From Viridothelium virens (Eukaryota; Ascomycota; Dothideomycetes; Trypetheliales; Trypetheliaceae): a DNA stretch of 64,000 nucleotides. Each line of letters opens with the position of its first letter. The first letter of the stretch is position 1. The notes beneath the pieces were generated by a model. It had not been told where the DNA came from. It was given only the letters and a program-made list of their open reading frames with translations, and ran no database searches. The stretch covers positions 124,001 to 188,000 of the forward strand of contig ML991798.1 in the NCBI GenBank assembly GCA_010094025.1. The letters are read 5' to 3'. Made by a program: the position numbers and the translations under genes. Positions 12,918-23,886 of this stretch are shown here, piece after piece.

Positions 12918-15900
12918 CTAGTCTCCTTTTCCTCTTCCTTTCCCACTCTTGCTCCTGACGTTAGGATAATCAAGCCGAGCTTCGTCTTCTTCCGCATGTT
13001 TAGCTTCGCTGCCCTTAAAGCGCCCGTAGAAATGGTCTTTGAAGCTTTGAGACATGCGGACGACCTGGTCGAAATGCTTGATCTTCAATCTGACGGTTTC
13101 CTCTTCGCTCGATGCATCCGAATCTTGTGCTTTTTGTGCCCGCTGACGATCCCGCTGTGCTAGGAATGCATCGCTCTCGGCTAACGCCACGGCGGTCTGA
13201 AAGGCTATGTAAATCGCATTAGCATCTTCAAAGCTCGAATTGAAACTACTAGGCGTTGACAGACGAACCATTGCGAATCTCTCGGCCATTCCAATTAGTT
13301 GCTGTCATCGTGTCTTCTTCCAGAATGAATTCCTTGGCTCTTTTTTCAATATAAATGTCTTCGCGCTCCGCTTCCAGCTTGGAGAAAAAGTCTTCCCAAA
13401 TTTTCCTTTTGTATTGCGTGGAAAGGGGTTCGTAATGAAGAATGATATGGATTCGGGACATTATCGCGAGGTCCATATGTCCAATGCGATTCGTAGTTAG
13501 AAATAAGATGCCACGATAATACTCCATTGACCTTAAGAAAGCTACGGTCTATTAGTATCCATGGCTCAGACGTCTTTTAATATCCAGGGACTGACCTGAT
13601 ACAAGAGAGTTGCGTTGAATATCACCACGAGCACGCTCCTCCAGATAGACATCGGCCTCGTCGATCAGCATGACGGCGCCCCATGTCTCGGCAAGTGCGA
13701 ACCACTCAGCAAGTCTGGCCTCCATCTCCGTCTCATTAGTTCCTAGAAAAGATCAATTCCGAGTTCATTACGTGAAAACGTTTGATCATACTGACCGATA
13801 TCAGCACAAGTTAGTTGAAGTAATGTACGACCAGTATACTCCGCAGTACATTCAGCCGTATATGTCTTGCCTACACCAGGAGGTCCATGCAGTAGGAATA
13901 TTTGCCCCTCACCCTTGTTCATAATGAAATCAGCGCTCCAGTTGGCTCTCATTCGTGTAAATTTAACAGATAGAGCTTTGATAATGGCCAGGTTGTGGTC
14001 GGGCATAGCCAATGTTTCAAGAGCCTTTTCTTTACCAGATATTGGTCCAGATGCTTGGTTGATATCGAGAGTGCCTGATTTGCGTCAAAATTATGCGTAA
14101 GACTGTGGATAATACCAACGACATCATTGACTTACGCCACACACGCTCTTTTAACACAAATCCTCTGATCATTCGTGGGAGCAAAAAGAATAGCGTTTCC
14201 TGAACTTCAGATTTCAGAAGGACTTCCTTTGGATTTATGTCTTGAATTTCCTGGAAGAGAAATCTCGATTTATGGAGTTCGTCGCTCCCTGGCTCTTCCG
14301 TGTTGTTTCGCTTCAACTCATCAGTACACCATGCGCAGCTGCATACCCTACCTGTAGAGAAAAGTCCCATCTCAGGATCTTCAAGTTCAGGTCTTTCATC
14401 TGCGCCTTTCTCACTTTCATAATAAGAGGAGGGATCAAAGACCACGCGGCCACGAACCTAGGCAAGTAGTAGTAAGTGTATGTTCCCAGAATTGCAATGC
14501 GTTTGGTCTGACCTTTTTTTTCACAACGTCATGTGAGGTCCCATCGTAGTCAACCTGCATGAAACCCGATTTCAAAACGTCGAAATACTTCTTGCCGCGG
14601 TTAATTCGCTTTTGCTCCATATCGGGTTCATGATAATATTGAACAGGGCAGATAGGAAGCGAGCTTATCTCACGCTCGCCGCTGAACGGGAATAGATGAT
14701 GGTCAGAAGTTCGGCATCCAATTTCAGTGCCTGCGATTCAGTTTAGGGTTGTCTCGTGGCAATGGAACTCAGGGAGCATACCATCAAAAGATAGCGACCA
14801 CAGCTCCAGACTACCAACGGGGTCAAATGACCTGACGATGAACCCACCTTTGCCATTTTTGACATCAGCAAAAACTCTCGTTCCAGGCTTGAATAACAGC
14901 CAAAGCATTTCGTGTGTGGCTACAGGTGGCGACTTCTTCCACCGTTGCTTCTCAGCCTCGATCTTTTCCTTGTAACCTTTATCGAGGAAGTCCAATAGAA
15001 TCCGAATATGCTCGACTGTCTCGACATCTGCATGATACTTCTTCGCGGAAGCTGCTTGACAGCTCAGAAGTCTTTCCGTGTCCGGCGAGCCGGATTTCTC
15101 GGCACGCTCACAAATATCGGCAAGAGCTTCGCTGTAGTGATGCTATCAAGCTTTCGATTAGTGCTGTTGTTGATGCCTCGAATGTGTTTTGGTCCATGTT
15201 TGGATAGACATCTCTGAACCATGTCATATCACTGCACAGATGCAATGTCTCTTGTTCAGATCACTCAGTCACAAGAACGACAAGGATTAGAAGGACCCCA
15301 AAGCCGTTCTAGATCCTAAGTATTGCCTGTCATGAGATATCACGCAGCTTATGCAGCTTCGCAAAGGGTTTCGATGATTCCGAGGACACGCATTTCACTT
15401 AGAAGTCGAGAAGGAGTAACATGTACAAATCTGCAGAAGAATAAACTCACCAGAATGCAGTATGGCTCCGATATAGCAATAGAGTCGCCACCCAAGTGCT
15501 GGTCTGGATGATAGTCCACGATTGCACGAATAACCGCCTTTAACTTGGCCGATTTGATCACCATATACGTTTGGTCGATGGTGTTGATGCGTAGACTAGA
15601 ACTATCGAGAAGCTTTCCGCTCAGACCAGCCCATTTGTTACAAATCGGACAGTCCGGGACTTTGCAATCCTCTTGGTGGTGATCTTGCTTCTTTTTTCGA
15701 TGTCGCGACCCTTCGGACTCAGAATCATTCGAGTCAGAACTGGCTGAGCTAGAGTAAACCGAGCGAGGACGTCCAGGTGGGATCATGTCAGGCAGCTGAA
15801 GCGGTCCGAAATCCATATCTACTGGTACTGGTAGAGGCGGCGGAGGCGGCGGAGGAACCAGACCTTTGGAAGGCTTTTTGCCCTTTTTCTTAGTGCTTAA

Positions 15901-16365
15901 TCTGATCTTTAATACCCGGTGCGTTGGCTCCATAGTGCCATCTCTTCTCGTCCCGTTCAAGACGTCCTTGTAGGTTGGCGTAATCTTTTTCCCTAGTCTG
16001 GTGCGCATATCATGTACAGTCACCATAGTAACAATTTCGAAAATCGGACCCTTCTTTTCTGGAACCTTTGGCTTGACATCCTCTACTTCTTGTAGATCTT
16101 CGAATGGTTTTGAATCCTCCCTCAAGTAAATGACGTCTCGATCCGAGTTGCGGTACCTGAGTTTGTACAGAATCTTTGGCGGCTCTCTCATTTCTTCTTG
16201 GTCCGTGAAAGTTGATTTCGAGCCATGAGGTATTACGTCTTTAACAGTATCGTTCGGTGTGTCAGTCTGCGAAATTTCTTTTGTCGGTATTCGTGAAATT
16301 TGGGTTGAAATTGTTGAGCCGTTGGCCGACCCTGGTCTTGCCTTCAGCAAAGAGTCTGTAGACAT
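12918..16365 (-). CDS. AAA ATPase with N-terminal DUF7025 domain
   Basis: Eight exons (16365-15451, 15142-14782, 14730-14513, 14457-14136, 14074-13796, 13742-13596, 13541-13269, 13204-12918) join in frame to 933 aa. The first intron is 308 nt, the others 51-64 nt. The N-terminal third is acidic and Ser/Pro-rich with a polyproline run. A DUF7025 region follows (HHYSEALADICERA to FADVKNGKGGFIVRSFDP). The AAA module has Walker A GPPGVGKT at about residues 669-676 and Walker B AVMLIDEADVYLEE with D726/E727, then FLRSMEYYRGILFLTTNR and the sensor region. The tail is basic (KSGKGRGKGD). This is a large fungal family of unknown biological role; remodelling of protein complexes is inferred from the AAA fold. 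It is divergently paired with the DUF7708-like gene at 16810. Exon 4 could hide a further small in-phase intron near the FSTGRVCSC stretch. Confidence 0.88.
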
Positions 16366-16809
16366 GATCCGAAAGTGAATAGGAAAGACCAAGCCAATTG
16401 AAAAGACTTTTGACGAAAGATAGAACTTCGATGTATCCTAGTTTATCGTAGACTCAAAAAAAATTGCGGCCTCAAATCATCGTCTTTCTAAGGGGGTCTC
16501 TTGGTAGGCGACGAGCTGAAATCGTTAGTGCGGCGGGGATGTTCGATTGCCTTGTTCTGCCTTGCTCGGCCTTGTTTTTTCTAATAATATTGTTCGCTAA
16601 TTCCTCCGTACATACCGTGGCTGATCAGTCCACGGCATCGTGAGTACCCGTCCATTAGGCTGTGTGACAGAGATGGACGTCCTGACAGTTTGCTGGAGCG
16701 TATCCCATCCACATCTCCAGGAACTCCATCGAAATTCTGTGACACTCTTTAGTCCTTTCACTGATTCCGGTCTCGGCAAGCGACAATCCTGTCCTCAGTT
16801 CCGGGAGTG
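16366..16809. promoter_or_regulatory. Shared divergent promoter, AAA ATPase / DUF7708-like gene
   Basis: 444 bp between the ATG at 16365 (-) and the ATG at 16810 (+). No coding exon fits, so both promoters must lie here or overlap. No specific operator was recognised. Confidence 0.5.
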
Positions 16810-19076
16810 ATGGCAATAGACGCGCCGAACGCGACAAGCTCAAAGGATGATGATCCGGCGCAGCGAGGACCTCAAGAGATTGTCCACGACTTCAGTCATG
16901 AGTACGTGAAGACCGAACCTGAGAGCAATCTTGCACAAGGCCTTCATCTCGCGGCTTCTGCAGAAGATCTGGAGGAGACTTTCAGGCGGCTATGGCAAGG
17001 TCAACAAAGACCTTCGAAGTGAGTAGGCATCTCCGGTCCATGTATGGAACACATTCCGATTTAGCCAAATTGCTTAGAGAACGTTATATTGGGAACCTGG
17101 ACGTACAACTGCAGAATATGGTCCTAGCTTGGAAAGAATACCAGGAAATCCTACCAAAGCACGATCGTATTACGCTGGACAGTAACCCTCCCACGCTAAG
17201 AAACATAGAGCTGGCTTGTGACCAATGGTACAAAGCTTATCGAGCTAAAGAGGACGATAAGTTAATCAGCATCAAGGAAAACTTTCAGCAGTTCTGCAAT
17301 ACACTTGATGCACACTCGGACTTGTTTTCTGTTTTTCCCAACGGTGATAAATATGTTTCACTATTAAGTGGTACAATCTCATCCATTGTAAAAGTACGGC
17401 AAGTGTCACGAACGCTTAATGCTCTGCCTCTTATGGATGTCTAGGCCTCAGTCAATCACGGAAAAATCAACGAAGGATTCGCGATTGCTCTCAGAACCAT
17501 TGCTGGACTTATGCGCCATTGGCAAGCGCAACTCGAACTTCATGGCCGATATGCTTCCACCCCACACGGTAGCTTTGGCAGAAGCCTCACATCTCCAAAA
17601 ATCCGAACGCCCTTCACGAACGAGATTGTGGTTTCCATTATTGCTGAACTGTACACTCACGTCTTCAAGTTTCTTACCAATATGATGAAAAAGTGGATTA
17701 GATCAAGTTTCAGACGTGCAACCAGGTCATTCGACAAAACTTTCCGTAGCGAATACATCGATAAGCCAATGGCGGCACTCGAAAGACTGTCTCAAGAGCT
17801 TGATCGGGAAGCAATCGATTTGCATCAACGGGAGACAAGGGAAGAATTTTCCTATCTCAAAACCAAGCTGGAGGATCGCCCAGAGAATCGAAGGCACGCA
17901 TTTGAAGCACAAGGTTATTACGATGATCCTAGCCAGATCCCCAACCTTAAACAACTTGGCAACCAAAAATTCGTCCTCCTAGTGGGATACAGCGCCAATG
18001 AGCTAGCTTTGTCAAACCTGGCTTCTCTTACTAGACCCCAAGGTCCACAATATGCTGCCCGGATTAGGCATGGATCGGCCGTAGATGATGGCGGGTTTTC
18101 AGGAAAGGATGACAGTATACTTGGTGGTGGAGTTATTCCTATCGAAAACCGCGAACCGTCAGAAAGCAGGGATGGTCAAAGGGCAAGTCTGATATCTCAA
18201 ACGAATGCTAGATCCTTTCTCGAACATGCTTCACGTAGCCTGGAGCCATACAGGCAACACGATTTCCCGATGCTAGATGAAAGGCGAAAGCTCGAAATCC
18301 CCAAACAATCTTTTCAGGGCGTGCAAGACTGGCTTACGGGCACGGGAAGCGAGGCTCTCTGGATTTATGGTCCAGGGGAGGCTCATCGACCTAGTACGAT
18401 GGTCTTAGCAGCCGCTTACATTGTCAAGACGTTGGAAGAAGTGCCGTTGCCATTCGTAGCATATAATTGTGATCTCGAAAACGCAAGATTTAGTCTCCTT
18501 GCAGAATTCAGCAACCTCGTATTTTGTTTGCTGAGGCAGCTAGTGTTGTTGGTGAAGAGCGACTTAGATACCATCGACCGCACCTACGAGCACCGTTTTG
18601 AAGAGCTTGGAGACGGGGAAGAGGGCATATCTGAGGCGATTTCTTTAATAGAAGAAATACTGCCAATGGCCCCTAGACTACTCTACTGCGTTTTAGGAAA
18701 TTTGGACAGCCTCGAAGCTACAGCTCGTGAGGCGCTATACCTGCATGGTTCAGACCATTCTTCTATTGAAGGGAACCAGGCTGACTTCGTCTTAAAGTAT
18801 CTCTCACGTCTAAACAGAGAGTAATGTTGCTGATGAAACTGTAGCTGCATTTCGCGGATCTTTACAATTCTTCTCAGGTCAAAAGAGCATAAGAACTTGA
18901 AGATTCTATTTGCGACTGACGGCTTCAGCTCATTCTTCAACACTGAGGAAATTGTCGATAAAAAGATCAAAGCTCTGGTGAGCACCAGATCTGGCAGTGC
19001 CAAACATGCAAATAAAGACTTGAGACACCTGAGCTACTCCAGCGACGAGTTTTCGGGATCCCAGGAGGACGCATGA
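16810..19076 (+). CDS. DUF7708/NACHT-like protein with degenerate P-loop
   Basis: Exons 16810-17018, 17078-17393, 17445-18820 and 18878-19076 give 699 aa in frame, with introns of 51-59 nt. The start is the first ATG (MAIDAPNATSS). Residues about 70-260 resemble the DUF7708 N-terminal domain of fungal NLR-like (STAND) proteins, with ISIKENFQQFCNTLDAHSDL and a helical tail. A region with the shape of a NACHT NTPase follows: FQGVQDWLTGTGSEALWIYG, then GPGEAHRPST at residues 484-493, where the Walker A lysine is absent. The Walker B position reads RLLYCVLGNLDSLE and a sensor-like segment reads KNLKILFATDG. The protein ends without ankyrin, WD or TPR repeats. It may be a non-hydrolysing relative of fungal innate-immunity or incompatibility receptors; this is inference. 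The divergent neighbour is the AAA ATPase. Confidence 0.78.
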
Positions 19077-20266
19077 AGCGTGATAGTCCGTGAACAGTGT
19101 GATTTCCAGCCATACGTTGTTGGTGTTAAGATGATCGATAAGCTCTGAGATGGGTTGAGTTTCTTATGGAAATAAGATGATCCTTTTTTTTTTTTTTTTT
19201 TGGATATCGTATTGCATGCATCTTGCGTGCAACTTGACACTTCTTACGTTATTTTGGCCAGCTTAGGGATATGTAACCTTAATAGGTTGAAGGCGGCGAT
19301 GTATACCCCAATTACGAGAGAAATCACAGATAATTCATGTAGGGAGGTGAGTCTGTAGTCTTTGCGAATCGAGAATTTTGTGGGAAAGCCTTGTTTCCAC
19401 TTTGCGATCCTTACTTGAAGAGGTCTTTACTTCATCTCTCATTATGCTACGCCAAAATTGCATCCTCTTCTATGCACTCCCGACTTCGCTTTTCTTGATG
19501 GTGTTATTCAGCAGAACCAATTCGGCCGCAAAGGACTCGATTGAAGCTATCTAGGTGGCCTAGGGTGTAGGCTCTATAATAGTTGATCCTCATCGATTTG
19601 AGGGTGGAGTTCAATTACTAATTAGGTGGCAGATAGAGGTTGAGAGGATCCACATGAAGGATCTACGTGTAGGGCGACGCGTAGGGTGACGTGTGGTATA
19701 GTAAACCTCCGAGCGAGGCTAGGTTGATTGATCATCATCAACAGCACCACTCGAGTATGTACTTCGTAGTAACAAAGCTGCATCCAACAGGCGATATCCA
19801 AGACCTGTGTCCAGCGACAAATCGATTGTTCTGGGTACCTTGGGCGTCGGTAGACTCTGAGTAAGAGAAGACGAGTGATTCCAAGGCCAGGCCGATAAAG
19901 TCATAATAGGAAACAGCTTCATGCAGATGTGAGAGACGTTAGACGCTCTGAATACTTGCGTCACATCACGCATTGGTCGCGTGTGGAGTGCTTCTAAGGC
20001 AAGCACTGCCGGTAAATACTCCGGTAATACGAAGTATGATTTTTGATCAATATTTCACATGACCCTCCCTAGCTGAGCATGGTTTTTATATGAAGGTCCT
20101 ACCGATGGGTCGACAGTCTATTGGCGGTAGCACCTGGAACATTCGTGTAGGGGAATTAGAGCACAATCGAATCATATCACCTCGAGTTAGCCCATGGGGA
20201 AAGCCCAGCGGGACCAGAAGAAAAAGCAACGTTAATGTTCCTTCAAGGATTAGTCAGAAGACCACT
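19077..20266. other. Gene-poor intergenic stretch
   Basis: 1.2 kb with no supported exon. An 18-T run is at 19184-19201. A 12-13 bp imperfect direct repeat (GTAGGGCGACGC / GTAGGGTGACGT) lies near 19669-19693. It otherwise shows nothing recognisable. Confidence 0.5.
19184..19201. repeat. Homopolymer T run (18 nt)
   Basis: An uninterrupted run of 18 T, about 100 bp after the stop of the DUF7708-like gene. There is no flanking structure to support a retroposon tail. Confidence 0.8.
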
Positions 20267-20702
20267 TCACGCCATCGCTGTAGCCGTACGCTCGACAGTC
20301 TGATGGCCATAGGCCAAGATGCCATAGAGAGCGTAGGCTGACTCATAGCTTGACATCAATAGTTGAGCAAATTCACTCGACAATCTAGAAGCAGCATTCG
20401 CTGCTTTGAAGCATTGAGAGCAGACAGTATATGTAGCTCGTGTGGCAACGAGAAAGGTACCAGGGAACGAAGCCCAAGTCATAGCTGAGCAAACGCGGCA
20501 CACCACCATGGATAGGGATACGAAAGATTCGACGATACCCGGCATTGACAGATATCCAGGAACAATGCGCCCACTCACACGACCGAGCGGAACAAATTGG
20601 TTCTTGACGAGGAATCACTGTCCTGAGTCTTAGCCAGCGTGCAACCTTGCCCTTCGACTGAGGACCGACAGCGGTCGAAGCAGCATCACATGAGCTCGGC
20701 AT
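20267..20702 (-). CDS. Doubtful orphan gene, two exons
   Basis: A model with exons 20702-20579 and 20484-20267 joins in frame to 113 aa. The donor is a consensus GTGAGT and the acceptor CTCAG. The second exon reads as protein-like sequence (ATYTVCSQCFKAANAASRLS, SSYESAYALYGILAYGHQTV). No relative is recognised, no domain is visible, and the 94-nt intron has no clear branch point. It could equally be a chance open frame in the gene-poor region. Confidence 0.22.
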
Positions 20703-21634
20703 GTTTGCGGAATTCTCAAAGGGAAGCGCCGGGACATTGCGGCGGAGAGGTGATAGGAGTCATGGGGCCATTGCAGGGAGCATCGAACTTGGTGACCGGA
20801 TGACGGAGGAGACCTAAGTCTAGACCATGGGGGGAAGTTGAAATACATCCTCAGAAATATGGGATACTGCGATCAAGCGAGAGTAACTTGGTAACGAAGA
20901 GCGGTGAATTAGATGTCTAAGGATCCAATATCGGCAAGAAGAGAGGAGAGGAGTGTGAGTTCTCATTGAATTGAGTATGAAGATGCTTAAGTTGATAAGC
21001 ATGGCGCGATTTGACGTGGCCTGGCCCAGGCGCGGGTTGCGGACGTTCCTAGAGGAGGCGTGAGACTAGCGGAGAGACGCGTAGGGCTGGGAGGGGAGGC
21101 GTGCAGCCAAGGCTGAAGGGACATGCAGATGTTAAGCGAATCAAAAGTAGATACAGTACCACGGTGGCTGATACTAGAAAAAGCTATGATAGCAACCGCG
21201 AAACCCAAAGACAACTGTGAATGATGGAAAGGAGAATACTCAAATACGGATGTCGTTAATATTCGCTCCAGAGTGCCTAAGCAAAAGCGTGACATGACTC
21301 CAGAGATATGTACGGGATACAGCTTGTACCTGAGATCACAGAACTGTGTAGACTGCTTGTTTACTCATGGAGCCTGCATTTGATTCCCCCATCTTGAAAT
21401 TTTAGATGACTGAGTTTATAGTAGATCGAACGTCGTGGAAAGAAGCTTCTCGAATGCAATGACCTGTCTTGTATGTTGGCTGCAGATGACGAAATGGTAT
21501 GCCGTCAGTGGGAATGCGGCGGGTTGTGACGTTGAAGCAAACGCGTCCTGTAATGCACTCAAGGTGCCGCTCGCACGAGACTGAAGGGGTGGAAGATAGC
21601 AGTGGCAATCGATGACAAAGGAAGAGTACGGAGC

Positions 21635-21857
21635 TCAGGAGTTTCCAGTACTTGGCTGAGTACCGTTGGCCTTGCGCTTGTCTTCTTTCTGAGCCTGCTG
21701 CCGTTGCCATTCCAGTAAGATTTTTTCGTTCTCTCGCCTCTCACGGTCAAGCTTGGCTCGCCGCTCTTCCTCGTTCCCTGGTAAAGGAATTGGTTAGTAT
21801 GCTCCGAAGCTCGTTGGAGGTCTGACTACCATCTACAGTTCGTGCCACCCGAATCAT
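21635..21857 (-). CDS. Small spliced gene, 56-aa charged coiled-coil microprotein
   Basis: Exons 21857-21830 and 21777-21635 give 56 aa: MIRVARTVDGNEEERRAKLD, then a highly charged helix (RERRENEKILLEWQRQQAQK) and a short Ser/Thr tail. The 52-nt intron is textbook: donor GTAGTC, a perfect TACTAAC branch site, acceptor TTTACCAG. The ATG has A at -3. The pyrimidine-rich, CT-rich upstream sequence looks like a 5' leader rather than coding sequence. No family is recognised. The short basic N-terminus followed by a charged helix resembles small mitochondrial assembly or inner-membrane factors, but that is a guess. An additional upstream exon cannot be excluded. Confidence 0.5.
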
Positions 21858-22968
21858 GATAACGCGTGTTTTGGCAGGGACGTAGTTGCGGGAAGACAAG
21901 TCAGTGGCCGAAGAGAAAAGAATCAAGGATGGATGGTGGCAATATCCTGTAACAGTGGAGGTAGAACACAAGCGATGCTTCAATGTGGCGGCTGCGAGCA
22001 CTGTAAAGAAGTTCAAGCACACGTTCGAGGATTGAAGGTGAGAAGAGTGTCATGAAGGAAACCACGAAGCGCTTGCGGGGCAGGCAGGACTAAGAAGACA
22101 GCACCATTGCCGTACTCCCTTAATCATCGGTACTGGCAGGGATGGCACAAGTAGAGGCCAGAGCACAATCGCCGTTACCTCAGCAGTTCAGGGGCTCGGT
22201 CAGCACGCGCTCGAGCTAGCCAAGGGAGGATATGGACGGCGATGTCATGGACGATCGCGCGTGACAACATCCGTGATAAAACTCAGACCCACAGTTCAGG
22301 TAGGTCCATCTCCAATCTACTATCACAACCAACCAAGGATTCTGAATGGCTTGAACATCTCCGATGGCTCCGATGGTTCCAATACCCCGCTTAGAGGTCA
22401 AGAGAAAGCGAAGATGATGTGATTGTGAAAGGAATTGCCGTCGTGTAGGCTGTGTAACCTGAATCTAACCCTGCCTGAGGTGGAGTAATGCTTTCCGGGC
22501 CTGAGTGCAAATACCATCACGTGACTGTTGCTCTGAGCCATACCTCCTATCTTAAGGTACCTAACCCTAAGAACTTGGGAAAATGGGAAAGCGGTGAGTG
22601 GTGCACGAGCCTCCTGGAGCGCTGCGGCGGCTCACCTTGCCAGATCCCCAGGACCGTCCGGAGCCGTCCAGGCCGATCCCGTCTGGATGTAGGTATGTGC
22701 ACAAGAATAACGCCGTGGTCAGTTTGGCTGGGCTGCGTCATTCGCTGCTTTCAGGGGCCTCGATAGATTCTACTGACGCTACCGAGTCCGAGCAGCCTTG
22801 TCTGTCCTCGTGAATTCCGTGACAAAAACGGTCGGTCAGGACTTCATGCCTGGCACATGGCAGTGTTTGCACTGCCTTTGCTTGAACTGTTATTCGCTAT
22901 GAAAACGAGCTCGACAGCCGCAAATCTGATGCCAGGTTAGCGCTAGCACTTGAAACGCTTAAATGCAC
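21858..22968. other. Intergenic, no supported gene
   Basis: 1.1 kb upstream of the 56-codon gene and downstream of the DUF6594 gene. Short overlapping frames only; nothing recognised. Confidence 0.5.
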
Positions 22969-23886
22969 TTACGCCGAAACCGCCGAGAAAATTTCGCTCC
23001 GTTTCGCCTTAGTAACGCACGTCATGCAGATGATGAACAAGACGCAAAAGATTGCAATGAGAATCAAGCGCATCGTCATGGAGTGAATCCAGTATAAGAT
23101 ACCGAATGAGCTTATGAGGAGTACGGCCTTAAGCGTCATGACGAAGATATCTGCACAATTACGTAGGGTTGCCTCTCGATATCCAAACTCGTCGCAATTG
23201 CCCCGGAGTCGTCCAAGGCGTTGGCCAATATGTTTGTCGAACCAGAAAATGAACTTGCTCTTGACCCATTCCGTGAACAAATCATCGTCTTGTCGTGGTT
23301 TCACGCATACAAGGTCTGCCGCATGTGTGTCTGGTGCCTCCAAGGAGCCCCAGACTTTTCCATCTGGTCCCGTTAGGCCGCAATTGCCTCTATTGGGTTG
23401 TTGGAGCCACCACTGATGATATTTAAGGTCAGATTTTCGGGGCGGACGTGTGGCCGCCATTTTGATCGTCAAGAGGAAGAGTTCGTCTGAGCCAAGTTAA
23501 CCATACATACATCCAACACAGCAGATACATTACCTACAGTATTCTTTCAGCGTTACCATCATTTCTTCCACAAGCTGCGACTGCTTCCTGCCTTCTTCAA
23601 AGGTTGAACCCGCTTGCTCTGAGTCTGGCTCATGCTCTTCAGTAGCTGCACGGTGCAGAAACCTCCAGTCCTTGGCATAACGCATGCGTCCCTGCTCTGA
23701 CGAATGGCTGTCAGCACTGAGCTGTTCACGCAAAAGACGTTCGAGCTCCATCAGTTGTGCCTGTTTATGAAGGAGGCCGAGATTCCCCAGTTCCAGAAAG
23801 CTCCGGAAGCTGGCCGCCTCAGGCATGCGAGCGAAGTGGTGAGCTAGCCGTGGATAGCCCGGTATGTTCTCAGAAAGGCCGTCCAT
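22969..23886 (-). CDS. DUF6594 membrane protein
   Basis: Exons 23886-23538 and 23486-22969 give 288 aa with a 51-nt intron. The N-terminal GYPRLAHHFARMPEAASFRS, the following FLELGNLGLLHKQAQLMELE and the helix ending in MMVTLKEYY are the signature of the fungal DUF6594 family. Two C-terminal membrane helices are visible (KAVLLISSFGILYWI; MRLILIAIFCVLFIICMTCV), as is usual in the family. A Trp-rich, Gly-rich connector (YHQWWLQQPNRGNCGLTGPD) sits between. The function of the family is unknown; many ascomycetes carry numerous diverged copies, often in accessory regions. The N-terminal domain most likely faces the cytosol. Confidence 0.85.

Noticed and set aside
19184-19201. Poly-T run as the tail of a retroposon
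   Set aside because: No adjacent element sequence, target-site duplication or promoter-like box could be seen.
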